Assembly (NCBI RefSeq): GCF_002797575.1
Contig: NZ_PGTX01000001.1
Location: 186,001 to 250,000 of the forward strand
Reading direction: 5' to 3'
Source of the DNA: Polynucleobacter brandtiae
Lineage (GTDB): Bacteria > Pseudomonadota > Gammaproteobacteria > Burkholderiales > Burkholderiaceae
DNA length: 64,000 bases
Positions 27,496 to 35,884 of this stretch are shown piece by piece; within the stretch, counting starts at the first letter, position 1; the number at the start of each line of letters is the position of its first letter. Below the pieces are notes generated by a model. That model was given only the letters and a program-made list of their open reading frames with translations. It was not told the DNA's origin and searched no databases. The translations under genes were made by a program, and so were the position numbers.

Positions 27496-29274
27496 TTAGA
27501 AAGTACGTTCTTTGGGTGGGAAGGACTCAACGGTCAACGGCTTGAGCACTACTGGCTTGTAGTCAAGGCGATTGCCTTGGCTATACCAAAGCGTATGTTT
27601 CATCCAATGCGCATCATCGCGCTCCTGATGATCGTCATGAGAATGGGCGCCACGACTCTCTTTACGGGCAGCCGCAGAAATCATCGTTGCATTAGCAGTC
27701 TCTATTAAATTAGCAACCTCTAGCGCCTCAATACGCGCCGTATTGAAGATAGACGATTTGTCTTTTAACCACAGATGCTTAGCACGCTCAGTGAGCTTCG
27801 CCATTTGGCGAACGCCTTCATCCATCAACTCTTGATTACGGAAGACCCCAGCATATTTCTGCATCGTCTTACGAATGTCGTTAGCAACGTCTTGCGCATA
27901 CTCACCAGAGGTGGAGTTATCCAACTGCGCTACTCGCTCAAGCGTTTTCTCGCCAGCATTTTCAGGTAATGGCTTGAAGTCTTGATTCTTCAGATCTAGG
28001 GCAACGATATGCTTGCCTGCTGCACGACCAAACACAAGTAGGTCGAGCAGAGAATTGGTTCCAAGACGGTTTGCGCCATGAACAGAAACACAAGAACACT
28101 CGCCGATCGCATATAAACCATTGACGATTTCATTATGCTTGCCATTACCGGGCACGACTACTTGTCCATTAATGTTCGTTGGTATACCGCCCATCTGATA
28201 GTGAATGGTTGGCACAACAGGAATAGGTTCTTTGGTCACATCGACGTTAGCAAAATTGATGCCAATCTCATATACAGATGGCAGTCGCTTCATGATGGTT
28301 TCTGCGCCGATATGAGTCAAATCCAATACAACGTAGTCCCCATTTGGACCGCAACCGCGCCCTTCTTTAATCTCTTGATCCATGCACCGTGAGATGAAAT
28401 CGCGAGGTGCTAAATCTTTATAAGTTGGAGCGTAGCGCTCCATGAAGCGCTCGCCGTCTTTATTGCGCAAGATGGCGCCTTCACCACGACAGCCTTCCGT
28501 TAACAGTACGCCTGCCCCAGCAACGCCCGTTGGGTGAAATTGCCAAAACTCCATATCCTCTAATGGAATATCTGCTCGTGCTGCCAAGCCCATACCATCA
28601 CCAGTATTAATAAAGGCATTAGTTGAAGCATCCCAAATACGGCCGGCACCACCAGTAGCTAACATCACTACCTTTGCCTCTAAGATATAAATCTCGCCTG
28701 TCTCCATCTCTAAAGCAGTCACACCAACTACATCACCGGCGTCATCACGAATCAGGTCAAGTGCGAGCCACTCAACAAAAAAGTTGGTTTTAGCGCGTAC
28801 GTTACGTTGATAGAGGGTATGCAACATGGCATGACCTGTACGGTCAGCTGCAGCACAAGCGCGCTGCACAGCTTTTTCACCATAGTTCGCCGTATGTCCA
28901 CCAAATGGGCGCTGATAAATAGTGCCGTCTGGATTGCGGTCAAAAGGCATTCCATAATGCTCAAGCTCGTAAACCACCTTAGGGGCTTCACGACACATGA
29001 ACTCAATCACATCCTGGTCGCCCAACCAGTCAGAGCCCTTAATCGTGTCATAAAAGTGATAGTGCCAATTATCTTCACTCATATTTCCTAAGGCAGCACC
29101 GATACCACCTTGAGCTGCCACCGTATGTGAGCGCGTTGGAAATACTTTAGTCAAAACAGCAACATTCAGACCGGCTTCTGCTAACTGCAGGGAAGCGCGC
29201 ATACCTGAACCACCCGCACCAATAATCACCGCGTCGAAACGACGGCGTGGCAATACTTTTTTAATCGCAGTCAT
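27496..29274 (-). CDS. sdhA: SdhA, succinate dehydrogenase flavoprotein subunit
   Basis: Oxidises succinate to fumarate with covalently bound FAD. The 592-residue protein has the dinucleotide fold AVIIGAGGSGMRASL near the start. The FAD-linking histidine is in PTRSHTVAAQGGIG, and active-site segments include EFWQFHPTGVAGAG, RGEGAILRN and GANRLGTNSLLDLLVFGRAAG. The ATG at 29274, 4 bp after sdhD, fits the usual N-terminus; the upstream extension overlapping sdhD is unlikely. Confidence 0.97.
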   Translation of the reverse strand: MTAIKKVLPRRRFDAVIIGAGGSGMRASLQLAEAGLNVAVLTKVFPTRSHTVAAQGGIGAALGNMSEDNWHYHFYDTIKGSDWLGDQDVIEFMCREAPKVVYELEHYGMPFDRNPDGTIYQRPFGGHTANYGEKAVQRACAAADRTGHAMLHTLYQRNVRAKTNFFVEWLALDLIRDDAGDVVGVTALEMETGEIYILEAKVVMLATGGAGRIWDASTNAFINTGDGMGLAARADIPLEDMEFWQFHPTGVAGAGVLLTEGCRGEGAILRNKDGERFMERYAPTYKDLAPRDFISRCMDQEIKEGRGCGPNGDYVVLDLTHIGAETIMKRLPSVYEIGINFANVDVTKEPIPVVPTIHYQMGGIPTNINGQVVVPGNGKHNEIVNGLYAIGECSCVSVHGANRLGTNSLLDLLVFGRAAGKHIVALDLKNQDFKPLPENAGEKTLERVAQLDNSTSGEYAQDVANDIRKTMQKYAGVFRNQELMDEGVRQMAKLTERAKHLWLKDKSSIFNTARIEALEVANLIETANATMISAAARKESRGAHSHDDHQERDDAHWMKHTLWYSQGNRLDYKPVVLKPLTVESFPPKERTF

Positions 29275-29278
29275 CGAA

Positions 29279-29644
29279 TTACACTTTCCACAAAATTTGA
29301 ATGGCATAGGCTGCACAAGCCAACAGATACAACATGGTTAAAGCTTGCAGCGTTAATCGAACACTCAATGGCTTGATGTAGTCCATCCAAATATCTCGGA
29401 TACCAATCCAAGCGTGATAGAACAAACTAATAAAAGCCAGTAAGGTCAACAACTTCATAAATTGATTGGCAAATAAACCGGCCCACCCCTCGTAAGTTGC
29501 ACTACCAGTGATGCAATAGTCCACCAGTAAAACAATAGTAAAAACCACCATCACGACCGCAGTAATACGCTGAATAATCCATTCTTTGAGGCCGTAATGG
29601 GCCCCAACTACCAGGCGCTTTGGTCCGATTTGATAAATAGGCAT
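29279..29644 (-). CDS. sdhD: SdhD, succinate dehydrogenase membrane anchor
   Basis: Hydrophobic 121-residue anchor with three transmembrane helices. Together with SdhC it binds heme b and ubiquinone. The segment LFYHAWIGIRDIWMDYIKP carries the conserved heme-ligand type histidine and the arginine-aspartate quinone-site pattern. It lies between sdhC (25 bp) and sdhA (4 bp). Confidence 0.93.
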   Translation of the reverse strand: MPIYQIGPKRLVVGAHYGLKEWIIQRITAVVMVVFTIVLLVDYCITGSATYEGWAGLFANQFMKLLTLLAFISLFYHAWIGIRDIWMDYIKPLSVRLTLQALTMLYLLACAAYAIQILWKV

Positions 29645-29669
29645 TTAGATTTCCTTAACGAAGCAGTGT

Positions 29670-30089
29670 TTAGTACAGGTCGAATAATTTAAGGCCGACC
29701 AATGCGGTCAATAAAAGGCCCAAGCAAAATACAATAATGGCGGAACGATTAGCGTCCACTTTCTCAACACCGATGTCCAGGTCTAGCAAAAGATAACGTA
29801 TGCCTGCGCAAAAATGGTGCAAGAAGGCCCAAATCAAACCAAGCGAAATCAACTTCACCACAATATGACCTGTGAGCATCTGAAACTTTTCGTAACTCAT
29901 CTCAGAAGCAAGGCTTTGATCAAAAAGATACAAGATGAATGGCAACATCAAAAACAGAGCAGCCCCACTAATACGGTGAAGAATGGAAACTTTTCCAGCC
30001 CAAGGCAGGCGATATTTTATTAGTTGGGCTAAGCCGATATTCCGATAAACGGGTTTGGCTTTTTTAACGTCTTGCTGTGCATCAACCAT
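29670..30089 (-). CDS. sdhC: SdhC, succinate dehydrogenase cytochrome b556 subunit
   Basis: The first gene of the sdh operon. The 139-residue membrane anchor has three transmembrane helices, the quinone-site motif VSILHRISGAALF (serine and arginine) and the heme histidine region LHHFCAGIRYLLLD. The ATG at 30089 with a GAG-type ribosome site is chosen over the TTG two codons upstream. A sigma-70-like promoter lies about 70-100 bp upstream. Confidence 0.95.
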   Translation of the reverse strand: MVDAQQDVKKAKPVYRNIGLAQLIKYRLPWAGKVSILHRISGAALFLMLPFILYLFDQSLASEMSYEKFQMLTGHIVVKLISLGLIWAFLHHFCAGIRYLLLDLDIGVEKVDANRSAIIVFCLGLLLTALVGLKLFDLY

Positions 30090-30160
30090 GGGCAATCTCG
30101 ATATTTAGAAGGCAGTTTGAGGATAATTTGTTGTGTTGCAGCATATTCTATTGTAAATAT

Positions 30161-30190
30161 TTTATAAATAAGGGTAATTTGGCGATTCAA
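30161..30190 (-). promoter_or_regulatory. Predicted promoter of the sdh operon
   Basis: On the minus strand TTGAAT (30190-30185) and TATAAA (30166-30161) are separated by 18 bp, about 72 bp upstream of sdhC. The boxes are seen; activity is inferred. They face the long sdh-gltA-leu series. Confidence 0.5.
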
Positions 30191-30202
30191 GGGGGTTAAA
30201 GC

Positions 30203-30215
30203 ATGTTTAAAACAT
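30203..30215. repeat. Inverted repeat ATGTTT-A-AAACAT upstream of the sdh promoter
   Basis: A perfect 6-bp inverted repeat around a single central base, located 13 bp upstream of the predicted sdh -35 box and just after the end of the GntR gene. It could be a regulator site for the sdh operon. The binding protein is unknown. Confidence 0.45.
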
Positions 30216-30231
30216 ATTTACAGTGTAATCC

Positions 30232-30969
30232 TTAGTTTAATTTATTGCCGTAGTGCTGCTCAGAAGTGTCATAACGAGCCCTTCGAATTTCCACCGGCTT
30301 ATCACCATAAGTAAAGGCGACCCGCTCCACGGATAACAAGGGGGATCCAACTGGAAGTTGCAGATGGATAGAAATCGCTGCATCAGCCAAGACTGCCTTG
30401 ATTTTTTCTTCAGCGCGGACCATGTGCGTGGAGTACTTAGCCTCATAAAGAGCGTAAACGGGATCCGACCATGCATTGAGAGATTCAAGACTCAATCCGC
30501 GAAAGAGCTCCTCAGGAAGCCAAATTTCCTCAAAAACAGTCGGTCTTCCAGAGATACATTGCACACGCTCAATTTGAATAATGAGATCGCCGCCATTAAT
30601 TTCCAGTAGATCCGCAATATAAGCATCCGATTGAAGGGTTTTGCAAGCCAGGAATTGATTTTTGAGGTGAAAAGGTTGGCCAGAGTCAGGTTCCAGGCTG
30701 AGGAAGCGGTACTGACCACCCTCCTCCTGATGGGTTGCAACAAAAGTGCCTTTACCCTGACGTCGTACTAAGAGATTCTGGGCGGATAGCTCATCAATTG
30801 CTTTGCGCACAGTCCCCTGGCTAACAGCATATCGAGCCGCCAGCTCCATTTCACTTGGAATAGGCGCTCCTGGCAACCACTCAGAAGACTGCAGACTCGC
30901 TAACAGCAGAGCCTTAATCTGCTCGTAGAGCGGACTGAATGAGGCAACAGGTTCAGTTATAAGTGACAA
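30232..30969 (-). CDS. GntR-family (HutC-type, UTRA domain) transcriptional regulator
   Basis: A 245-residue regulator with a GntR winged helix at about 10-75 (LYEQIKALLLASLQ, YAVSQGTVRKAIDELSAQNLLVRRQGKGTFV). A UTRA ligand-binding domain follows (about 95-240), which makes it HutC-type. It lies between sdhC and mdh, so it probably controls TCA-cycle genes in response to an organic acid (inference). Translation starts at TTG 30969, supported by TGGAG six bases upstream. Its promoter region is shared with divergent mdh and contains a perfect palindrome. Confidence 0.88.
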   Translation of the reverse strand: MSLITEPVASFSPLYEQIKALLLASLQSSEWLPGAPIPSEMELAARYAVSQGTVRKAIDELSAQNLLVRRQGKGTFVATHQEEGGQYRFLSLEPDSGQPFHLKNQFLACKTLQSDAYIADLLEINGGDLIIQIERVQCISGRPTVFEEIWLPEELFRGLSLESLNAWSDPVYALYEAKYSTHMVRAEEKIKAVLADAAISIHLQLPVGSPLLSVERVAFTYGDKPVEIRRARYDTSEQHYGNKLN

Positions 30970-31021
30970 ATTAACTCCAGGACTGCTGGTATTAGATAAA
31001 ATTGCTTAATCTTATTTTATA

Positions 31022-31033
31022 TCTTATATAAGA
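31022..31033. promoter_or_regulatory. Palindrome TCTTATATAAGA, probable GntR operator
   Basis: A perfect 12-bp palindrome between the GntR gene and mdh, 5 bp upstream of the mdh -35 box. A second half-site ATCTTAT occurs at 31009-31015. Short AT-rich palindromes are typical operators of HutC-type GntR proteins, so autoregulation and control of mdh are likely, though not shown. Confidence 0.6.
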
Positions 31034-31038
31034 CATGA

Positions 31039-31068
31039 TTGACAGTGTAAATGGAAACTACCTACACT
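31039..31068 (+). promoter_or_regulatory. Predicted sigma-70 promoter of mdh
   Basis: TTGACA (31039-31044) and TACACT (31063-31068) are separated by 18 bp, 53 bp before the mdh ATG. The consensus -35 makes this one of the clearest promoters in the window. Confidence 0.65.
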
Positions 31069-31121
31069 TGAATGGATAATAGAAAAAATTGAATCATTAA
31101 CCTTAACTGGAGTTATTAGCA

Positions 31122-32111
31122 ATGCCAAAAGCCCCAATGCGTGTCGCCGTTACCGGTGCAGCCGGTCAAATCGGATATTCCCTACTTTTTCGCATCGCTA
31201 ATGGCGATTTGTTAGGCAAAGATCAGCCAGTCATCCTGCAGTTACTAGAAATACCTGATGAGAAGGCTCAAAAAGCCCTAGGTGGCGTCATGATGGAGCT
31301 AGAAGACTGTGCCTTCCCTCTGCTTGCGGGTATGACCGCGCACTCAGATCCAATGACGGCCTTCAAAGACATTGATGTTGCACTTTTAGTAGGCGCACGT
31401 CCTCGCGGCCCTGGGATGGAACGTAAAGACCTACTGTCTGCTAATGCACAAATTTTCACGGCTCAAGGTAAGGCGCTTAACGCAGTAGCCAAACGTACCG
31501 TCAAAGTTCTAGTAGTGGGCAATCCTGCCAATACCAATGCTTACATAGCCATGAAATCAGCCCCGGATATTCCTGCAAAGAATTTCACAGCAATGTTGCG
31601 ACTTGACCACAATCGCGCACTTTCACAACTAGCTAACAAGCTAAATAAGCCTGTTGCTGAAATTGAAAAGTTAATCGTGTGGGGCAACCATAGTCCAACG
31701 ATGTACCCCGACTACCGTTTTGCCACGATTAATGGGCAATCTGTAAAGGAATTAATTAATGATGCAGATTGGAATAAAGACACCTTTATTCCTACTGTAG
31801 GTAAGCGTGGCGCGGCAATCATTGATGCGCGCGGCCTTTCATCTGCAGCCTCTGCAGCCAATGCTGCAATCGATCATATGCATGACTGGGTCTTGGGTAC
31901 AAACGGTAAATGGGTCACTATGGGCATTCCATCAAAAGGTGAATATGGCATCCCAGCCGAAGTGATTTATGGCTTCCCGGTAATTTGTGAGAATGGTGAA
32001 TACAAAATGGTTGAAGGCTTAGAGATCGATGCCTTTTCTCGTGAACGCATGGACCACACTCTGAATGAATTACTTGAAGAGCAAGCCGGCGTCAAACACT
32101 TACTTTCTTAA
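31122..32111 (+). CDS. mdh: Mdh, malate dehydrogenase
   Basis: NAD-dependent oxidation of malate to oxaloacetate. The 329-residue protein has the dinucleotide fold [21 protein letters not shown], the substrate loop [14 protein letters not shown] with its arginines, [11 protein letters not shown], and the catalytic histidine in [13 protein letters not shown]. This is the form shared by betaproteobacteria and cytosolic eukaryotic enzymes. A TGGAG ribosome site precedes the ATG. The next gene starts 8 bp later, so the two are probably co-transcribed. Confidence 0.96.
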   Translation: MPKAPMRVAVTGAAGQIGYSLLFRIANGDLLGKDQPVILQLLEIPDEKAQKALGGVMMELEDCAFPLLAGMTAHSDPMTAFKDIDVALLVGARPRGPGMERKDLLSANAQIFTAQGKALNAVAKRTVKVLVVGNPANTNAYIAMKSAPDIPAKNFTAMLRLDHNRALSQLANKLNKPVAEIEKLIVWGNHSPTMYPDYRFATINGQSVKELINDADWNKDTFIPTVGKRGAAIIDARGLSSAASAANAAIDHMHDWVLGTNGKWVTMGIPSKGEYGIPAEVIYGFPVICENGEYKMVEGLEIDAFSRERMDHTLNELLEEQAGVKHLLS

Positions 32112-32119
32112 GGTCTAAT

Positions 32120-32488
32120 ATGAAGCAATTTCTTGTAATCACCAGCCTAGCGTTAGTGACTCTTTCAAACCTGGCTTATGCCAGCGAGGAAGTATCAGCT
32201 TGGACCTGCAGTGACAATAAGCAGTTTAAAACTACAGGGACAACTGAACTCATTCGCCTGACTTGGGAATCTAAAACATTTGACCTAAAACGAGAAACTT
32301 CATTGCCCGGAAGCTTGCGATATAAAAATGCTGCTACTGGACATGATTTAGTTGTTCTGGGCAATAAGGCAATGCTTTTTAATATCAAATCTGGAACCCG
32401 CATGGCTGATTTTTGCCAAACAGCTGAAATGAAAACAGGCAAACTGCCTCACTTGTTTGCCGGCGCGGAACCATTTGTACAGAACTAG
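32120..32488 (+). CDS. Small secreted protein, MliC-like fold
   Basis: A 122-residue protein with a signal peptide (MKQFLVITSLALVTL, cleavage near AYAS). The mature part has two cysteines (WTCSDN and DFCQTAE) and a beta-rich pattern (RLTWESKTFDLKRE, LPGSLRYKNAATGHDLVVLGNKAMLF). This resembles MliC/COG3895, the inhibitor of C-type lysozyme, whose core is a single disulfide-linked beta barrel. The match is by pattern, not by search. It follows mdh by 8 bp and ends before a strong terminator. Confidence 0.55.
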   Translation: MKQFLVITSLALVTLSNLAYASEEVSAWTCSDNKQFKTTGTTELIRLTWESKTFDLKRETSLPGSLRYKNAATGHDLVVLGNKAMLFNIKSGTRMADFCQTAEMKTGKLPHLFAGAEPFVQN

Positions 32489-32517
32489 TCAATAGATTTA
32501 AGCTGTAGTTTTAGTAT

Positions 32518-32546
32518 AAAAAAGCCGAGTAATTCTCGGCTTTTTT
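32518..32546. terminator. Bidirectional intrinsic terminator after the MliC-like gene
   Basis: Stem GCCGAG (32524-32529) pairs with CTCGGC (32535-32540), loop TAATT. It is flanked by A6 on one side and T6 on the other, extending the helix to 12 bp. It lies between convergent genes (mdh operon on plus, DUF2863-like gene on minus) and can serve both. Confidence 0.9.
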
Positions 32547-32592
32547 CTTTGCTACAAATCATTTAATAACTGAATGTTGCGTTGCTCATCTT

Positions 32593-33804
32593 TTAATGGA
32601 ATAAGGGCTGCTGTGTTGGTGCATCATCTGGCAATTCAGCATGCACTGCCTCACCAGATCGATCCGGAAATAAAGGCGCACCGCAATCGTCACAGAGCTC
32701 TGGATCAAAGAGCATGGCATGCCGGAACACATCTTCCACCCCAGCATCGCGCAGTGCATCAGTAATGCGCTTCATCGGGCAATCATCATCTGATAAATCA
32801 TTGAGTGCATCGTTGCTTACGCTCTCACGATCATAAAGAGGCCAGATGACTCCATAAACGACTTCAGCAGAACCTTTTACACTAAAAGAAATTCGGTATT
32901 CATCTGCCTGATCTTCGCCAAAAGCACCCACAACACAAGATAAACCTGCAGGTAAAACGCCAAGGGTGCTCTCTAAAAAATTAACCGCAGCCTTCATGCT
33001 TAATGGCCTGACTTGTTTGTCAGCCAAGCGGCAATTTGTAAAGTACGCTTCTGGCAATAAGAGTTCAAACTCACACCCTGGCAAAAGCGCCGAAACTGGA
33101 TCACGCATCGCGTTTTGCCACCCCGTCAAACTCACACCCCGCTCCTGTCGAATTGGAGGTTCTGCTTGCCAACGAAAAAGTGGGGTTCCAGATGGAGCGG
33201 CAATCGCCGCAATAATAAAACGAGGGTCAGCCAATACCGCGATAGTCTCTGACATCTCTCGTAACTCTAATTTAATTTCACTTGCAGTAATTGCTGCGGT
33301 AGCGAGCGCCTCGGTCAACAAGCGGGTCTGGCAATGTGAATGGGGCATTTGGTCAATACTGTAAAGCCAGGGAATAATCGCGAGGCGCGTATCAGCTGAA
33401 GCAATGGCTTGATGCACCGCTGCCGCCGTTGATTCCACTGCACTAGTGGACAAAGCGCCCGAAGGGATTTGATAACGAGTGTGCGCAATAATAGGCAAGG
33501 CCAAGAGCAATACATCCCAGGGCTCACCTTCATGTTCCAGCACCAAGGACTCCGCCAGAGTTTCTGCGCAGTCTGCTAGCACCTCAAATGCCAGCGTATT
33601 AATTCTGAAGGTTTGATCTAAGGCCGCATCAATCACATTTTGATTTTGACTCTTTAGAAGACGCATCAAACGTACATCCAAACGAGCCTCCCAAAAGCGA
33701 TCCTCTATTTGACTACCTGATGCGGCTAAAGAAATAGCATCAGCGACTAAGCGCTCTACATCTGGAGATGCGCGTTGAGAAGATTTAGTGCGGTGAACAG
33801 CCAT
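32593..33804 (-). CDS. DUF2863-like conserved protein of unknown function
   Basis: A 403-residue soluble protein without signal peptide or membrane segments. I recognise it as resembling the DUF2863 family of Burkholderiales; no biochemical role is known to me. It is rich in short acidic stretches (NDLSDDDCPM), has a CxxC pair near the end (FDPELCDDCGAPLF), and is otherwise alpha/beta in composition. It lies 9 bp from yaaA on the same strand and may share its transcript. Catalytic residues cannot be assigned. Confidence 0.65.
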   Translation of the reverse strand: MAVHRTKSSQRASPDVERLVADAISLAASGSQIEDRFWEARLDVRLMRLLKSQNQNVIDAALDQTFRINTLAFEVLADCAETLAESLVLEHEGEPWDVLLLALPIIAHTRYQIPSGALSTSAVESTAAAVHQAIASADTRLAIIPWLYSIDQMPHSHCQTRLLTEALATAAITASEIKLELREMSETIAVLADPRFIIAAIAAPSGTPLFRWQAEPPIRQERGVSLTGWQNAMRDPVSALLPGCEFELLLPEAYFTNCRLADKQVRPLSMKAAVNFLESTLGVLPAGLSCVVGAFGEDQADEYRISFSVKGSAEVVYGVIWPLYDRESVSNDALNDLSDDDCPMKRITDALRDAGVEDVFRHAMLFDPELCDDCGAPLFPDRSGEAVHAELPDDAPTQQPLFH

Positions 33805-33813
33805 AGGAATAAA

Positions 33814-34590
33814 TTACTTTTTTTCAAGACGTCTAAAGAGGGGTTTATCAGGGCGAGAATCAGCTGCGAAATACTGGTAGCCATCCACGTTAAAGTGCTG
33901 CAAATCGGCAGGATCAGTAAGGCCATTTTCTACTACATAACGAGCCATCAAGCCCCGGGCACGCTTGGCATAAAAAGAGATAATCTTAAACTTACCATCC
34001 TTTTGGTCTTGGAAAACCGGTGAAATTACCGGGCAATTCAAGCTCTTGGGCTGGACCACTTTAAAGTACTCTTCAGAAGCTAAATTCAGGAGAACGGGGT
34101 TCTTTTGCGTTTCTAAGATTTTTTTCAGAGAATCGGTCACCCTATCCCCCCAGAAAGCATACAAATCCTTACCCCTGCTATTGCTAAATGAAGTGCCCAT
34201 CTCTAAGCGGTAAGCCTGCATCAGATCTAAAGGCCTCAAAACACCATATAAACCTGACAAAATGCGCAGGTGGCCTTGAGCGAAGTTAATAGCCTTAGCA
34301 CCTAAGGTATTAACATCAAAACCATCATAAACATCCCCATTAAAGGCATAAATGGCCGGTTTACTGTTTTCCTCTGTGCTTTTTTTAGACCAGTCACGGT
34401 ACCGACCTACATTAAGCGCCGCTAAGGCATCGGACAGATCCATCAATTGAGCGACTGCTTGAGGCGAAAGTTGCTTCAAATCAGCAATCAATTTGGCCGA
34501 CTCCGAGGCAAACTCAGGCAAGGTTGGGGACTTGACCTTGACGGGCGTCTTGTAATCTAAGGATTTAGCAGGTGAAAGCACTATCAGCAT
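33814..34590 (-). CDS. yaaA: YaaA, peroxide stress protein (DUF328)
   Basis: A 258-residue protein of the YaaA/DUF328 family. In E. coli it limits free intracellular iron during hydrogen peroxide stress and binds DNA. The start MLIVLSPAKSLDY is diagnostic, along with AIYAFNGDVYDGFD, GHLRILSGLYGVLRPLDLMQAYRLEMGT, and LLNLASEEYFKVV. Its length is normal. It is divergent from the aminotransferase gene at 34659. Confidence 0.94.
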   Translation of the reverse strand: MLIVLSPAKSLDYKTPVKVKSPTLPEFASESAKLIADLKQLSPQAVAQLMDLSDALAALNVGRYRDWSKKSTEENSKPAIYAFNGDVYDGFDVNTLGAKAINFAQGHLRILSGLYGVLRPLDLMQAYRLEMGTSFSNSRGKDLYAFWGDRVTDSLKKILETQKNPVLLNLASEEYFKVVQPKSLNCPVISPVFQDQKDGKFKIISFYAKRARGLMARYVVENGLTDPADLQHFNVDGYQYFAADSRPDKPLFRRLEKK

Positions 34591-34658
34591 GGCACAATTT
34601 CAATATGTATTCCTTCCATTCTAGCGATTCCTAAACTTGACTGCCCTAAAGCGCTGAC

Positions 34659-35861
34659 ATGGATCAAAGTACTCTTCCGACACCCCCCTTTCCAAGTCGC
34701 CTACCAAAGGTAGGGACTACAGTATTTACAGTCATGTCCGAACTAGCAGGTCAACACCAAGCGATCAATCTTGGCCAAGGATTTCCTGACTTCCCCTGCG
34801 ATCGTGACCTGATCTCAGAGGTAAATACGGCGATGATGTCCGATCGCAATCAATATCCCCCGATGATCGGCATATCTGAATTACGCCACGGCATCTCGGA
34901 CAAAATTTCCACGCTCTATGGTCATCACTATGACCCCGATTCCGAAATTACCATTACTGCCGGGGGAACACAGGGAATCATGACTGCAATTTTGTCGTGC
35001 GTCAGTCCTGGCGATGAAGTCATCATCATTGAGCCGGCCTACGACAGCTATCGTCCGTCGATTGATTTGGCCGGAGGTACAACAATAGCCGTCTCCTTAA
35101 TTACGAATCGAGATCAACATAATCAAGTTGACTCCTATGCAATTCCCTGGGAAGCAATTGCTAGTGCCATTAGCACCAAAACAAGGTTGATCATCATCAA
35201 TACGCCGCACAATCCTACCGGCATGGTGTGGCAAGCAGACGACCTAGATCGCTTGGCCCAACTATTACAAAATACCAACGCCTTGGTGTTGAGTGATGAG
35301 GTATATGAGCATATGGTTTACGACGGACTATGCCATCAATCGGTTGCCCGACATCCAGCGCTTGCATCACGCAGCTTTTTAATTTCTAGCTTTGGTAAAA
35401 CATATCACGTGACAGGCTGGAAAGTAGGTTATGTTGCAGCGCCCGCCAACATGATGAGAGAGTTTCGCAAGATTCATCAATTCAATGTTTTTACAGTGAA
35501 TACCCCCATGCAGTACGGAATATCGAGCTATCTAAAAGAAGCAAGTCACTACTTGGAGCTCGCCGCCTTTTATCAAACCAAGCGAGCGTATTTTCAAGCG
35601 GGATTGAAAAAAACTAAATTTAAATTACTTCCCGCCCCTGGAACCTACTTTCAATGCGTTGATTACACGGGTCTTGAGATACCGCAATCTACATTATCGG
35701 AGTTCGATTTTTGTACTTGGTTAACCAAAATTGTAGGTGTCGCTGCCATTCCTGTCTCTACTTTTTATGACAAGCCAATAGAATCAGGCGTGATCCGTTT
35801 TTGTTTTGCTAAACAAGAGCAAACGCCTAGCAATGCCCTGCAACGTCTTCAAACTTTATAG
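34659..35861 (+). CDS. ybdL: YbdL-like methionine aminotransferase (PLP class I)
   Basis: A 400-residue fold-type I aminotransferase closely resembling E. coli YbdL, which prefers methionine and can complete methionine salvage from 2-keto-4-methylthiobutyrate. The PLP lysine is in SSFGKTYHVTGWKVGY. Other motifs are INLGQGFPDFPCD, NTPHNPTGMVWQ, VLSDEVYEHMVYDG and the terminal arginine in GVIRFCFAKQE. Substrate is inferred from similarity. It precedes the GST gene by 23 bp. Confidence 0.88.
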   Translation: MDQSTLPTPPFPSRLPKVGTTVFTVMSELAGQHQAINLGQGFPDFPCDRDLISEVNTAMMSDRNQYPPMIGISELRHGISDKISTLYGHHYDPDSEITITAGGTQGIMTAILSCVSPGDEVIIIEPAYDSYRPSIDLAGGTTIAVSLITNRDQHNQVDSYAIPWEAIASAISTKTRLIIINTPHNPTGMVWQADDLDRLAQLLQNTNALVLSDEVYEHMVYDGLCHQSVARHPALASRSFLISSFGKTYHVTGWKVGYVAAPANMMREFRKIHQFNVFTVNTPMQYGISSYLKEASHYLELAAFYQTKRAYFQAGLKKTKFKLLPAPGTYFQCVDYTGLEIPQSTLSEFDFCTWLTKIVGVAAIPVSTFYDKPIESGVIRFCFAKQEQTPSNALQRLQTL

Positions 35862-35884
35862 CCACCTACAAAGGACTCTTTATT

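Noticed and set aside
28807..29091. Long antisense frame inside sdhA
   Set aside because: Its composition follows the reverse frame of a highly conserved gene; it has no domain signal or own ribosome site.
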